Shown here in pieces: positions 36,719 to 48,815 of a stretch of 64,000 bases of DNA. The position numbers and the translations under genes are program-made. How positions within the stretch are numbered: the first letter of the stretch is position 1; every line of letters begins with the position of its first letter. Under the pieces are notes generated by a model, which did no database searches, had not been told where the DNA came from, and saw only the letters and a list, made by a program, of their open reading frames with translations. Location of the stretch: NCBI RefSeq assembly GCF_963924675.1, contig NC_089236.1, forward strand, positions 31,581,319 to 31,645,318, read 5' to 3'. The stretch is from Phocoena phocoena. Lineage: Eukaryota > Chordata > Mammalia > Artiodactyla > Phocoenidae.

Positions 36719-37583
36719 ATGAAGGAGCAAGGTAAAAACCCACCTGACCAAATAAATGAATAGGAAATAGGCAGTCTACTTGAAAAAGAATTCAAGGTAA
36801 TGATAATAAAGATGTTCAAAACTCTTGGAAATAGAATGGAAAAAATACAAGAAATGTTTAACAAGGACCTAGATGAAGGAAAGAGCAAAGAAACAATGAT
36901 GAACAACACAATACATGAAATTAAAAATTCTCTAGACAGAATCAATAGCAGGATAACTGAGGCAGAAGAACATGTAAGTGACCTGGAAGATAAAATAGTG
37001 GAAATAACTACTGCAGAGCACAATAAGAATAAAGAATGAAAATAAATGAGGATAGTCTGAGAGACCACAGGAACAACAGTAAATGCAGCAACAATCGAAT
37101 TATAGGGGTACCAGAAGATGAAGAGAAAAAGAAAGAGACTGAGAAAATATTTGAAGAGATTATAGTTGAAAACTTGCCTATAAAGGGAAAGGAAATAATT
37201 AATCAAGTCCAGGAAGCACAGAGAGGCCCATACAGGATAAATCCAAGGAGAAACACACCAAGACACATGTTAATCAAACTATCAAAAATTAAATACAAAG
37301 AAAAAATATTAAAAGCAGGAAGGGAAAACAACAAATAATATATAAGGGAATCCCCATAAGGTTAACAGCTGATCTTTCAGCAGAAACACTACAAGTCAGA
37401 AGGGAGGGCAGGACATATTTAAAGGGATGAAGGAGAAAATCCTACAACAAAGATTACTCTACCCAGCAAGTATCTCATTCAGATTCGACAGAGAAATAAA
37501 AAACCTGTACAGACAAGGAAAAGCTAAGAGAATTCAGCACCAACAAAGCAGCTTTATAACAAATGCTAAAGGAACTTCTCTAG
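36719..37583 (+). pseudogene. LINE-1 copy B ORF1, broken
   Basis: This is the LINE-1 RNA-binding protein ORF1p, interrupted. Start ATG at 36719-36721 ('MKEQGKNPPDQINE'), followed almost at once by a TAG where the family would have GAG. A coiled-coil stretch lies at about 36800-37030 ('DRINSRITEAEEHVSDLEDK'). The RRM/C-terminal part is at about 37036-37330 ('NRIIGVPEDEEKKKETEKIF' and 'RRNTPRHMLIKLSKIKYKEK'). The end aligns with 'LKELL' and a TAG at 37581-37583. At least one further frameshift separates these parts. The 865-nt span equals copy A without its SINE. Confidence 0.88.
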
Positions 37584-37641
37584 ACAGGAAAAACAAGAGA
37601 AGGAAAAGAACTACAATAACAAATCCAGAACAATTAAGAAA

Positions 37642-40600
37642 ATGGTAATAGGAACATACATGTCAATAATTCCCTTAAATGTACATGGATTAAATGCTCC
37701 CATCAAAAGACATAGACTGGCTGAATGGATACAAAAACAAGACCCGTATATATGCTGTCTACAGGAGACCCACTTCAGACCTAGGGACACATACCAACTG
37801 AAAATAAGGGGATGAAAAGAGATATACCATGCAAATGAAAATCAAAAGAAAGTTGGAATAGCAATTCTCATATAAGACAAAATAAACTTTAAAATAAAGA
37901 TTATTACAAGAGACAAAGAAGGACACTACATAATGATCAAGGGATCAATCCAAGAAGAATATATAACCATTGTAAATATTTATGCATCCAACATAGGAAC
38001 ACCTCAATACATAAGGTAAATGCTAACAGCCATAAAAGGGGAAGTTGACAGTAACAAAATCATAGTAGGGGACTTTAACACCTCACTTTCACCACAGGAC
38101 AGATCATCAAAAATGAAATAAATCAGGAAACACAAGCTTTAAATGATACATTAAACAATGTGGACTTAACTGATATTTATAGGACATTCCATCCAAAAAC
38201 AGCAGAATACACTTTCTTCTCAAATGCTCATGGAACATTCTCCAGGATAGAATATATCTTAGGTCACAAATCAATCCTTGATAAATTTAAGAAAATTGAG
38301 ATCTTATCATGCATCTTTTCCAACCACAGCACTTTGAGACTGGATATCAGTTACAGGAAAAAAAATGTAAAAAATACAAACATATGGAGGCTAAACAATA
38401 CACTACTTCATAACCAAGAGATCACTGAAGAAATCAAAGAGGAAATCAAAAAATACTTAGAAACAAATGACAATGAAAACACGATGACCCAGAATCTATG
38501 GGATGTAGCAAAAGCATTTCTAAGAGGGAAGTTTAGAGCAATACAATGCTACCTCAAGAAACAAGAAACATCTCAAATAAACAACCTAAACTTACAACTA
38601 AAGCAATTAGAGAAAGAAGGACAAAAAAGCCCAAAGTTAGCAGAAGGAAAGAAATCATAAAGATCAGATCAGAAGAAAATGAAAAAGAAATGAAGAAAAC
38701 AATAACAGATTAATAAAACTAAAATCTGGTTGTTTGAGAAGATAAACAAAATTGATAAACCATTAGGCAGACTCATCAAGAAAAAACGGAGAAGACTCAA
38801 ATCAATACCATTAAAAATGAAAAAGAAGTAACTGAAAATGTAGAAATACAAAGAATCATGAGAGATTACTACAAGCAATTATATGCCAGTAAAATGGACA
38901 ACCTGGAAGAAATAGACACATTCTTATAAAAGCACAACCTTCCGATACTGAACCAGGAAGAAATAGAAAATATAAACAGACCAATCACAAGCACTGAAAT
39001 TGAATTGGTGATTAAAAATCTTGTAACAAACAAAAGCCTAGGACCAGATGGCTTCACAGGCGAATTCTATCAAACATTTAGAGAAGAGATAATACCTCTC
39101 TTTCTCAAATATTTCCTGAGTATAGCATATGGAGGTACACTCCCAAAATCATTCTACAAGGCTACAATTACCCTGATACCAAAACCAGACAAAGATGTCA
39201 CAATAAAAGAAAACTACAGGCCAATATCACTGATGAACGTACATGCAAATATCATAAACAAAATACTAACAAACAGAATCCACCAACACATGAAAAGGAT
39301 CATACACCATGATCAAGTGGGGTTTATTCCAGGAATGCAAGGACTCTTCAATATATGCAAATCAACCAATGTGATACACCATATTAACAAATTGAAGGAG
39401 AAAATGATATGATTATCTCAATAGATGCAGAAAAAGCTTTTAAAAAAATTCAACACCGATTTCTTATGAAAACCCTCCAGAAAGTAGGCATAGAGGGAAC
39501 TTATCTCAACATAGTAGAGACCATATATAACAAACCCATAGACAACATCGTACTCAATGGTGGAAAACTGAAACCATTTCCACTAAGATCAGGAACAAGA
39601 CAAGGTTGACCATTCTCATCCCTATTGTTCAACATAGTTTTGGAAGCTTTAGCCATAGTAATCAGAGAAGAAAAAGAATTAAAAGTAATCCAAATCGGAA
39701 ATGAAGAAGTAAAGCTGTCACTCTTTGCAGATTACATGATACTATACATAGAGAATCCTAAAGATGCTACCAAAAAACTACTAAAGCTAATCAATGAATT
39801 TAGTAAAGTAGAAGGATAGAAAATTAATGCACAGAAATCTCCGGCATTCCTGTACACTAATGATGAAAAATCTTAAAGATAAATTAAGAAAACACTCCTA
39901 TTTACCTTTGAAACACAAAGAATAAGAAACCTAGGAATAAATGTGCATAAGGAGACAAAAGGCCTGTAAGCAGAAAACTATAAGACACTGATGACAGAAA
40001 TTAAAGATGATACAAACAGATGGAGAGATACACCATGTTCTTCATTGGAAGAATAAACATTGTGAAAATGACTCTACTACCCAAAGCAGTTTACCAATTC
40101 AATGTAATCCCTGTCAAACTACCAATGGCATTTTTCACAGAACTAGAACAAAAAATTTCACAATTTATGTGAAAACACAAAAGACCCCAAATAGCCAAAG
40201 CAATCTTGAGAAAGAAAAACGGAGCTGGAGGAATCAGGCTCCCATACTTCAGAATATACTGCAAAGTTACAGTAATCAAAACAGTATGGTACTGGAACAA
40301 AAACAGAAATATAGATCAATGGAAGAGGTTAGAAATCCCAGAGATAAACTCACGCACATTTGCTCACCTTATTTTTGATAAAGGAGGCAAGAATATACAA
40401 TGGAGAAAAGCAACCTCTTCAATAAGTGGTTCTGGGAAAACTGGACAGCTACATGTTAAAGAATGAACTTAGAACAGTCCCTAACACCATACACAAAAAT
40501 AAACTCAAGATGGATTAAAGACTTAAATGTAAGACCAAACACTTTAAAAATCTTAGTGGAAAACATAGGGAGAACACTCTATGACATAAATCACAGCAAG

Positions 40601-41443
40601 ATCCTTTTTGATCCACCTCCTTGATAATGGAAATAAAAAGAAAAATAAACAAATGGTACCTAATGAAACTTAAAAGCTTTTGCACAGCAAAGAAAACCAT
40701 AAACAAGAGGAAAAGACAACCCTCAGAATGGGAGAAAATATTTGCAAATGAAACAACTGACAAAGGATTAATCTCCAAAATTTACAAACAGCCCATGCAG
40801 CTCAATATCAAAAAAAACAAACAACCCAATCCAAAAATGGGCAGAAGTCCTAAACAGACATTTCTCCAAAGAAAATATGCAGATTGTCAACAAACACATG
40901 AAAAGATGCTCAACTTCACTAATCATTAGAGAAATGCAAATGAAAACTGCAATGAATTATCACCTCACACTGGTCAGAATGGCCATCTTCAAAAAAGTTA
41001 CAAACAATAAATGCTGGAGAGGGTGTGGAGAAAAGGGAGCCCTCTTTCACTGTTGGTGGGAAAGTAAATTGATAAAGCCACTATGGAGAACAGTATGGAG
41101 GTTCCCCAAAAAACTAAAATTAGAACCACCATATGACCCAGCAGTCCAACTACTGGGCATATACCCAGAGAAAACCATAATTCAAAAAGCCACATGCACC
41201 CCAATATTCATTGAAGCACTATTTACAACAGCCAGGACATGGAAGTGAACTAAATGTCCATCGACAGATGAATGGATAAAGATGATGTGGCACATATGGA
41301 CAATAGAATATTACTCAGCCATAAAAAGAAACAAAATTGAGTTATTTGCAGTGAGGTAGATAGACATAGAGACTGTCATACCAAGCGAAGTAAGTCAGAA
41401 AGAGAAAAACAAATACCATATGCTAACACATATATATGGATCT
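37642..41443 (+). pseudogene. LINE-1 copy B ORF2, near full length but broken
   Basis: This is the endonuclease/reverse transcriptase of LINE-1. Start ATG at 37642-37644; 'PLNVHGLNAPIKRHRLAEWI' and 'CCLQETHF' mark the endonuclease N-terminus, followed by an early stop near 37814. The remaining endonuclease runs to about 38480. The RT domain (39005-39830) has '[17 protein letters not shown]', '[20 protein letters not shown]' and 'SGTRQG', then a stop. The catalytic box reads FADY instead of FADD (codon gat then tac, about 39730). C-terminal blocks follow at 40206-41248. The span of about 3.8 kb is close to the usual ORF2 length. Multiple stops and the lost metal-binding Asp make it inactive. 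Confidence 0.92.
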
Positions 41444-41816
41444 AAGAAAAAAGAAAAAAAAGTGGTTCTGAAGAACCTAGGGCAGGACAGGAATAAAGTC
41501 ACAGACGTAGAGGATGGACTTGAGGAAACGGGGAGGGGGGAGGTTAAGCTGGGATGACATGAGAGAGTGGCATGTACTTATGTATACTACCAAATGTAAA
41601 ATAGATAGCTAGTGGGAAGCAGCTGCTTATCACAAGTAGATGAGCTCCATTCTTTGTGACCACCTAGAGGGTTAGGATAGGGAGGATGGGAGGGAGACAC
41701 AAGAGGTAGGAGATATGGTGATTTATGTATATGTATAGCTGATTCACTTTGTTATAAAGCAGAATCCAACACACCATTGCAAAGCATTTATATTCCAATA
41801 AATGTGTTAAAAAATG
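41444..41816 (+). terminator. LINE-1 copy B 3' UTR and poly-A signal
   Basis: This is the 3' UTR with 'gatatggtgatttatgtata' and the terminal 'atattccaataaatgtgtta', containing AATAAA at about 41797-41802 and a short A run (41810-41814). It marks the right boundary of copy B inside the older LINE-1. Confidence 0.82.
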
Positions 41817-42277
41817 TATGGCATTGGCATAAAAACATTTATAGAGAGAGACAAAAGGAGCAGAATACAGAGACCAGAAATAAATCCTTGCAAATGTGGT
41901 AAATGATCTTCAACAAGTGTGTGAAGACCACTCAATGGGGAAAGAATCATCTCTTCAATAAATGGTGTTGGAAAACTGAATGTTAACATGCAAAAGAAAG
42001 AAATTGGACCCTTACCTTTCACTATAACACAATTTAACTCAAAATAGATTAAAGACATACAAAACTCATAGAAGAAAACATAGGAGAAAAGATTCATGAC
42101 ATTGCATTTGGCAATGATTTCTTGGATATGACAACAAAACATAGGTAGCAAAAACAAAAATAGATAAATGGGACTACATCAAACTTAAAAACCTGCACAA
42201 AAATAAAACATTCGATAGAGTGAAAAAGCAACCTATGGAGTGGGAGAAAATAGTTGCAAGCAATATATGCGATAAAA
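41817..42277 (+). mobile_element. Old LINE-1 (host of nest), segment 2 of 3
   Basis: This continues the ORF2 C-terminal region begun at 34312: 'tatggcattggcataaaaac', 'aataaatggtgttggaaaac', 'ttggacccttacctttcact', 'cttggatatgacaacaaaac' and 'gggactacatcaaacttaaa'. It breaks off at 'gcgataaaatg'. The next expected words ('ggttaatatctaaaatat') resume at about 46863. All frames are disrupted. Confidence 0.87.
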
Positions 42278-42637
42278 TGTTGTCAAGAGTTTAGCTAAGT
42301 TACTCCACTATGTTGCTGCCTCATCATTCATTTCCTTTAGCCAACCAGCCTGCAGACTCCTTAAACTGACACTTGATCCTTCATGAGAGTGCATGCCTTG
42401 TGTAGCAGCCCACAGAGCCATAAGTGAATGTGATTTCTGATATGACTTCCAGAACTGTCCTTGTGATCAAGTCTCTCTGCCTTCCAATGTCTTTGTCTTC
42501 TGGAACCCTTAGTTGAGACCTCAATGGAACATACCAAAACCCTGCCTTTTGTTTTTAAGTTGACCAATCCAACATTAGCCCAGGAACACCAAAGCACTTC
42601 ATCCATGGACCCTAATAAAGATGTGTACCCCAAATCT
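42278..42637 (+). mobile_element. LTR-like insert, left half (interrupted by LINE-1)
   Basis: This interval interrupts the old LINE-1 and begins 'tgttgtcaagagtttagcta', consistent with a TG-starting LTR. With its other half at 46668-46862 it totals about 555 bp, a normal solo-LTR length, and has an AATAAA in the right half. I do not recognise the family. Calling it an LTR is inference from size, position and polyadenylation signal. No retroviral genes are present. Confidence 0.45.
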
Positions 42638-42710
42638 TTTTGTCCAGTTTTATTGAGATATAATTGATATACAACACTGTGTAAGTTTAAAGTGTACAAC
42701 ATAATTGTTT

Positions 42711-44060
<1,350 letters not shown>

Positions 44061-44504
44061 TTTCTTCCTTCCTTCTTCTTTTGCTCTCTTCCCATGTGAT
44101 TTGATGACTATCTATAGTGTTATGCTTGGAATCCTTTCTTTTTTGTGTCTGTGTATCTATTATAGATTTTTGGTTTGTGGTTACCATGAGATTTATATAT
44201 AGCTATTGATATATAATATATATGTGATTATTTTAAGTTGCTGACCTCTAAAGTTCAAACACATTTTAACAACCCTGCATTTTTATTTCACCACCATATT
44301 TACTGTTTCTGACTTCATATTTTACATCTTTTTTGTGTATCTCTTAACTACTTATTGTGTATATAAATGACTTTACCACTTATGTCTTTTAATCTTCCTA
44401 CTAGCATTACAAATGATTAATTCACTATGTTTTCTGTTTATTTGCTGTTACCAATGAGATTATTTTTCCTTTCATACTTTTGAAATTTCTGGTCGTGGTC
44501 TTTA

Positions 44505-45370
44505 TTTTTTCACTTAGAACGATCCCTTTAACATTTCTTGTAAAGCTGGTTTAGTGGTGCTGAACTCTTTTAGCTTTTGCTTGTCTGTAAAACTTTTGAT
44601 CTGTCCATTAAATCTTGCTGGGTAGAGTATTCGTGGTTGTAGGTTTTTCCCTCTCATCACGTTACATACATTATGCCACTCTATTCTGGCCTGCAGAGTT
44701 TCTAGTGAAAAGTCAACTGACAGCATTATGGGAGTCCCCTTCTATGAAGCTTGTTGCTTTTCTCTTACTGACTTAAATATTTTCTCTTTCTCTTTAATTT
44801 TTGATATTTTAATTACAGTGTGTCTGTGTGGTCCTATTGGGGTTAATGCAGTTTGGAACTTTGTGCTTCCTAGAGCTGGATGCCTGTTTACTTTCCCAGA
44901 TTAAGGAAGTTTTCAGATATTATGTCATCAAGTATGTTCTCTGCTACTTTCTCTTTATTTTCTCCTTCTGGGACCTCTAACATGCAATTGTTAGTACACT
45001 TGATGTTGTCTCAGACGCTCCTTATACTGTTCTCATTTTTTTAGTTCATTTTTCTTTTTTCTGTTCAGTTTGAGTAATTTCTACCACTTTGTTTTCCAGT
45101 TCTCTGATCAATTCCTCTGTATTATCTAATCTACTGTTGATTCCTTGCAATGTATTTTTTTTTAATTTCAGTTATTTTATTCTTCTTCTTTGTTTGGTTC
45201 TTCTTTATATTTTCTAACTCTTTGTTAAACTTGTCACTATGTCCATCCTTTCTTCTCCTGAGTTCCTTAAGCATCTTTATGATCATTGCCTTAAACTCCT
45301 ATCAGATAGATTTATCGCCACTTCACTTAGTTCTTCTTCTGGGTTTGTTTCTTTTTCCTTCCTTTGGAAC
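44505..45370 (-). pseudogene. LINE-1 copy C ORF1, broken
   Basis: The C-terminal domain is readable on the minus strand at 44726-44514: 'QPRILYPARFNGQIKSF' and 'TDKQKLKEFSTTKPALQEML' are hallmark ORF1p C-terminal segments. The N-terminal coiled-coil part lies at about 45370-44950 in scattered frames. Frameshifts and stops throughout make it inactive. The upper limit is approximate. Confidence 0.75.
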
Positions 45371-45676
45371 ATACTCTTCTGTCACTTCATTTTGCTTATT
45401 TTGTTCTTTTTATTTCTATGTATTTGGTAAGTTTGCTATGTTTCCCAATCTTAAAGAAGTGGTCTTTTGCAGGAGATGTCTTATATGTGTCAGCAATGCA
45501 CTACCCTCTGGACACCAGAACTATATACTCTAGGGGTTCCCCCTATGAGATTGTATGGGGTCCTTCTATTGCAGCAGGCTGACTACTGTTGGTGATCTTG
45601 TAGGTGTGGCTGGCTCCTGGTCAGGTTAATTCCCAGGCCCTGCCTTATGTGGAGGTTGCTGGCCACTGGTGGGTGG

Positions 45677-46070
45677 GGCCAGGTCTTGGAATGGCTGGTT
45701 GTAGGCCTGGGGGTCCTGAATCTAGTGTCAACCTGTTAGTGAGCAGGCCAGTTCCTCACATGGCTGGCTGTAGGGTCCAGGGTGTCCTAAAGCTGTTGCC
45801 AACCTGCTGATGAGTGGGGCAAAATCCTGGGGCAACTGGCTGAGGGACCCAAAGTGTTTTGGATTTAGTATCAGCCTGATGGTGGGTAGAGCTAGGGACA
45901 AAGTGGTCCCAGAGCTAGTACTGGCCCACAGGTGGGTAGGGCTATGTCCTGGCCCAGCTAGCTGCTTGGCCTCTGGAGTTTCAGTGCTAATCATCTGGTG
46001 GATGGTACCAGGCTCTTGTGCTAATAAGCCAGAGGATTTTAGATTTTAGGATTTTAAAATGGTGTTTCCA
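45677..46070 (-). repeat. Degenerate tandem monomers in LINE-1 copy C 5' UTR
   Basis: Five to six imperfect units start at 45677, 45746, 45817, 45890, 45939 and 46005, giving unit lengths of about 69, 71, 73, 50 and 65 bp. Each contains variants of 'ggccaggtcctgg', 'tggctggctgtagg', 'cctgatggtgggtag'. They lie in the GC-richer 5' UTR of the minus-strand LINE-1. Monomeric promoter arrays are known from some LINE-1 lineages (best known in mouse). Here the role is inferred. Confidence 0.75.
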
Positions 46071-46667
46071 GCACCAGTGCCCTCATAATGGGAAAGGTCC
46101 CAGAAATGGTTGTTGCCAGTGCATATGTTCCCAGGGTGAGTTCCAACTGTTTCCTGTCTTTCTGCGAGGATTTGCAAGATCAGCAAGTGGATCTGACCCA
46201 GACTCCTTTCAAATTACTGTCCTGGGTCTCAGAGTGTGTGAGATTTTGTGTGAGCCCTTTAAGCATGGAGTCTCTATTTCCCACAGTCCTCTACCTCCCC
46301 TGAAAGTAAGCAAGCCCTGCTGACCTTCAAAGCCAAATGTCTTCCTGGCACAGGACTCCTGGGCTGGAAAGATAGATGTGAGACTTGGACCCTTCACTCC
46401 TTCAGTAGAATCTATGTGATTGTAATTATCCTCTCGTTTGTCAGGTGCCCACCTGGGGGGTATGGGTCTTGACTGTACCACATCTTCGTCTTTCCTACCT
46501 GTCTCATTGTGGTTCCTTCTTTATATCTTTAGTTGTAGAAAATCTTTTCAACTAGTCTTTAGGTCATTCTTATCAGTAATTGCTCTGTAAATAGTTGAAA
46601 TTTTGGTGTGTCCATGGGAAGAGGTGAGTTCTGGGTCTTCCTACTCTGTCATGTTGACCATTCCCCT

Positions 46668-46862
46668 CCAAATTTTATCTTTCTGTCTACACTTTGCTTT
46701 GGTCTCTCTATAAGTCCCTTCAAGGTCTGCCAGTTACTTCCCCCAGGACCTATGTGGAATAAAATTCTCTATTTCAATTTATCTTGTGGTCTGTTTTTGA
46801 ACCACTGCTAACCATGTAGCACCCTGTTCTCCACTTAGCAAGTGTTAATTTGGTCGATTTGT
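46668..46862 (+). mobile_element. LTR-like insert, right half
   Basis: This is the right part of the element begun at 42278. It includes 'gtctctctataagtcccttc', an AATAAA at about 46758-46763 and a T-rich tail. The old LINE-1 resumes immediately after it. The family is not recognised. Confidence 0.45.
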
Positions 46863-47625
46863 AATAATGGTTCATATCTAAAATATTAAAGAACTCTTAC
46901 AAATTAACAAAAAAAATCAACCTATCCATCAATCAATCACCTGATTTTTAAAAATAGGCAAGAATTGCTAGACATTTTTCCAAAGAAGATATATAAATGG
47001 ACAGCAGGCATAGGAAATGATGCTTAATGTCACAAATCATCAGGGAACTGCAAACCATAATAAGTTATCACCTCATGCCTATTAGGATGAACACGATTTT
47101 TTTAAAAGGCAGAAAATAATAAATGCTGGCAAGGATGTAGAGAAATTGGAACCTTGTGCACTTGTTGATGGGGATGTAACATGGTGCAGCCACTATGGAA
47201 AAAAGTTTCCTCAAAGAAAAAATAGAACTATCATATACCCATCCCACTTCTTGGTATATATAAAAAGAAAGCAAATCAGTATCTCAAAATTATATATATG
47301 TAAAATATCAATGTTTATTGAACCATTATCCACAAAAGCCAAGAGGTGAAAGCAATCTAAAAGTTCACTGATGGACAAATGGATAAAGAAAATATGGTGT
47401 AGAAATAAAATAAAATTTTATTCTGTCTTTAAAAGGAAAATCCTGTATTTCTGGGTGAGGGGGACATGGGAGTTGTTGCTCATGGGGTATAGAGTTTCTG
47501 CTTTGCAAGATAAGAAAACTTTAGATATTTGTTGTACAACAATAGGCATGTAGTTAACACTACCATAATGTAACTTAAAATGGATAAGATTGTAAATTTT
47601 ATGTTTTTTACCACAATTAAAAAAA
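46863..47625 (+). mobile_element. Old LINE-1 (host of nest), segment 3 of 3
   Basis: The ORF2 C-terminus and 3' UTR resume: 'atatctaaaatattaaagaa', 'aaataggcaagaattgctag', 'ataataaatgctggcaagga', 'atggtgcagccactatggaa', then the L1M-type 3' UTR 'aatgtaacttaaaatggata' and 'ttttttaccacaattaaaaa' at the end. Together with 34312-34418 and 41817-42277 it forms one continuous element of about 1.33 kb once the inserts are removed. Confidence 0.87.
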
Positions 47626-47744
47626 TTAATACAATTTAGCCAGGAGTAAATATGCTTTTTCATTGCATGCCTTTACTGTGATCTGAAACTGCTCAACTGT
47701 AATAAAAGCTTGCATTTACTAAATAATTTACCAGCGTTGAGTGC

Positions 47745-47885
47745 AAAGGAGTCTGACATAGATTGTTTATAATTCTATTCTACTAATGAGAAAATCAAGG
47801 TTTCGAGAATTATTTTGCCTGAAGTGACATGTATCTTAAACGGTTACATTATTATTCAAATTAAGCACATCTGATTCCAAATAAG
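47745..47885 (-). mobile_element. MIR SINE, antisense (diverged)
   Basis: 'ctaatgagaaaatcaaggtt' and 'tattttgcctgaagtgacat' correspond to antisense MIR ('gatgaggaaactgaggc', 'cttgcccaaggtcaca'), followed by 'cacatctgattcca'. Strongly diverged. Confidence 0.5.
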
Positions 47886-48685
47886 TACTGAAGTATAGGA
47901 TCTACTTTGTAGTTGTTTGAGTATTTTAGCTGATCTGGAAAAACCCACAGGATGAACAATTTCCAGTATGGATTTCCTTGGTCTAGTAAAGTTTAGTAAT
48001 TTTGCCAAACTCATTAACGTTACAACTATACATCAGTTAATTTTATTTACAATATATAATATGTGCATACCTGTGGAATAAATGTAATTTTCTTAGCAGC
48101 AGTATGTCCTGAAATATTCTTCCTTTAATATAGCTCATCTCATTTGACCCTATCAGGGATGAAGAAAACTTTCCTCTACAATTCCAAGTTCTTCTGACTG
48201 GTCTAAGAATTAAATTGACATGAAACAGATTAATAGAAGAATACCAAACTTAATTTTGTACATTTGAGAACTCCACATACATGAGAAGTTTAAAGACAGA
48301 AGGGTAAAATGAGGTATATACCTCATTCCTGAGTCAAACAATTCGGATGGGGACCTGGGGCTTCCAAGAACAGGATGGTCATTCACAGGACAATAAGAAG
48401 AGCACATGTTTGGTAACTGTTTGCCCTGCCATACAGATGCGGCCACTTAGATAAAACTTACCTATGGTAATAACTCTCTCCTGGGAAAAGTCCCCAATTT
48501 AAATTATTCTAGGTAGTTAAGGGAAGGGCAGTAGTTTCTCTTGAACCTGAAGGGTCTCAATTGCCTTTAGCTCAAAATAATCACCATATAAAAGTGACAC
48601 ATTTAGGGGGAGGCTTGTTATGACCCCCACGACCCTCTTTACATCTCTTTGTCACATGGTATAGTTTGTGTGAGAAGAGATGGAT
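47886..48685. other. Unclassified stretch, possibly an old repeat
   Basis: No gene. The portion about 48140-48650 ('tgactggtctaagaattaaa', 'gatggtcattcacaggacaa', 'ggtaactgtttgccctgcca', 'gggggaggcttgttatgacc') has the feel of a dispersed LTR-type repeat, but I cannot name it. Confidence 0.3.
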
Positions 48686-48815
48686 GATCTTATTTTTTGA
48701 TGAAGAAACTGAAGTTAAGAGAGTTTGAAGCAACTGCGTTTATCAAAGTAAGTCTTTTGTTAGTAGCAGAATCAAGAATAAAACCCACAATTTCTCATTC
48801 TTTGTCCAGGCTCTT
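48686..48815 (-). mobile_element. MIR SINE, antisense
   Basis: 'tgatgaagaaactgaagtta', 'agagagtttgaagcaactgc' and 'agcagaatcaagaataaaac' match antisense MIR (gatgaggaaactgaggca, gagaggttaagtaacttgc, ggcagagccgggattcgaac). Confidence 0.6.

Larger units (their letters stand above)
34419..41816 (+). mobile_element. LINE-1 copy B: nearly full length, decayed
   Basis: This LINE-1 has a 5' UTR beginning 'gaagatggtggaagagtaag' (about 10 bases short of the start seen at 61271), ORF1, ORF2 and a 3' UTR ending 'ccaataaatgtgttaaaaaa'. It spans 7.4 kb including a minus-strand CHR SINE (35746-35989) and an expanded TTTC microsatellite (36049-36177). It sits inside an older LINE-1. A short match 'tatgg' at 34414-34418 and 41817-41821 is the likely duplicated target. 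Many stops and frameshifts occur in both ORFs, so the copy is inactive. Confidence 0.93.

Noticed and set aside
36646..37266. 206-codon minus-strand open frame, and the similar 223-codon frame at 63098-63769.
   Set aside because: Both are antisense of LINE-1 ORF1. They resemble each other because the underlying LINE-1 copies are homologous.
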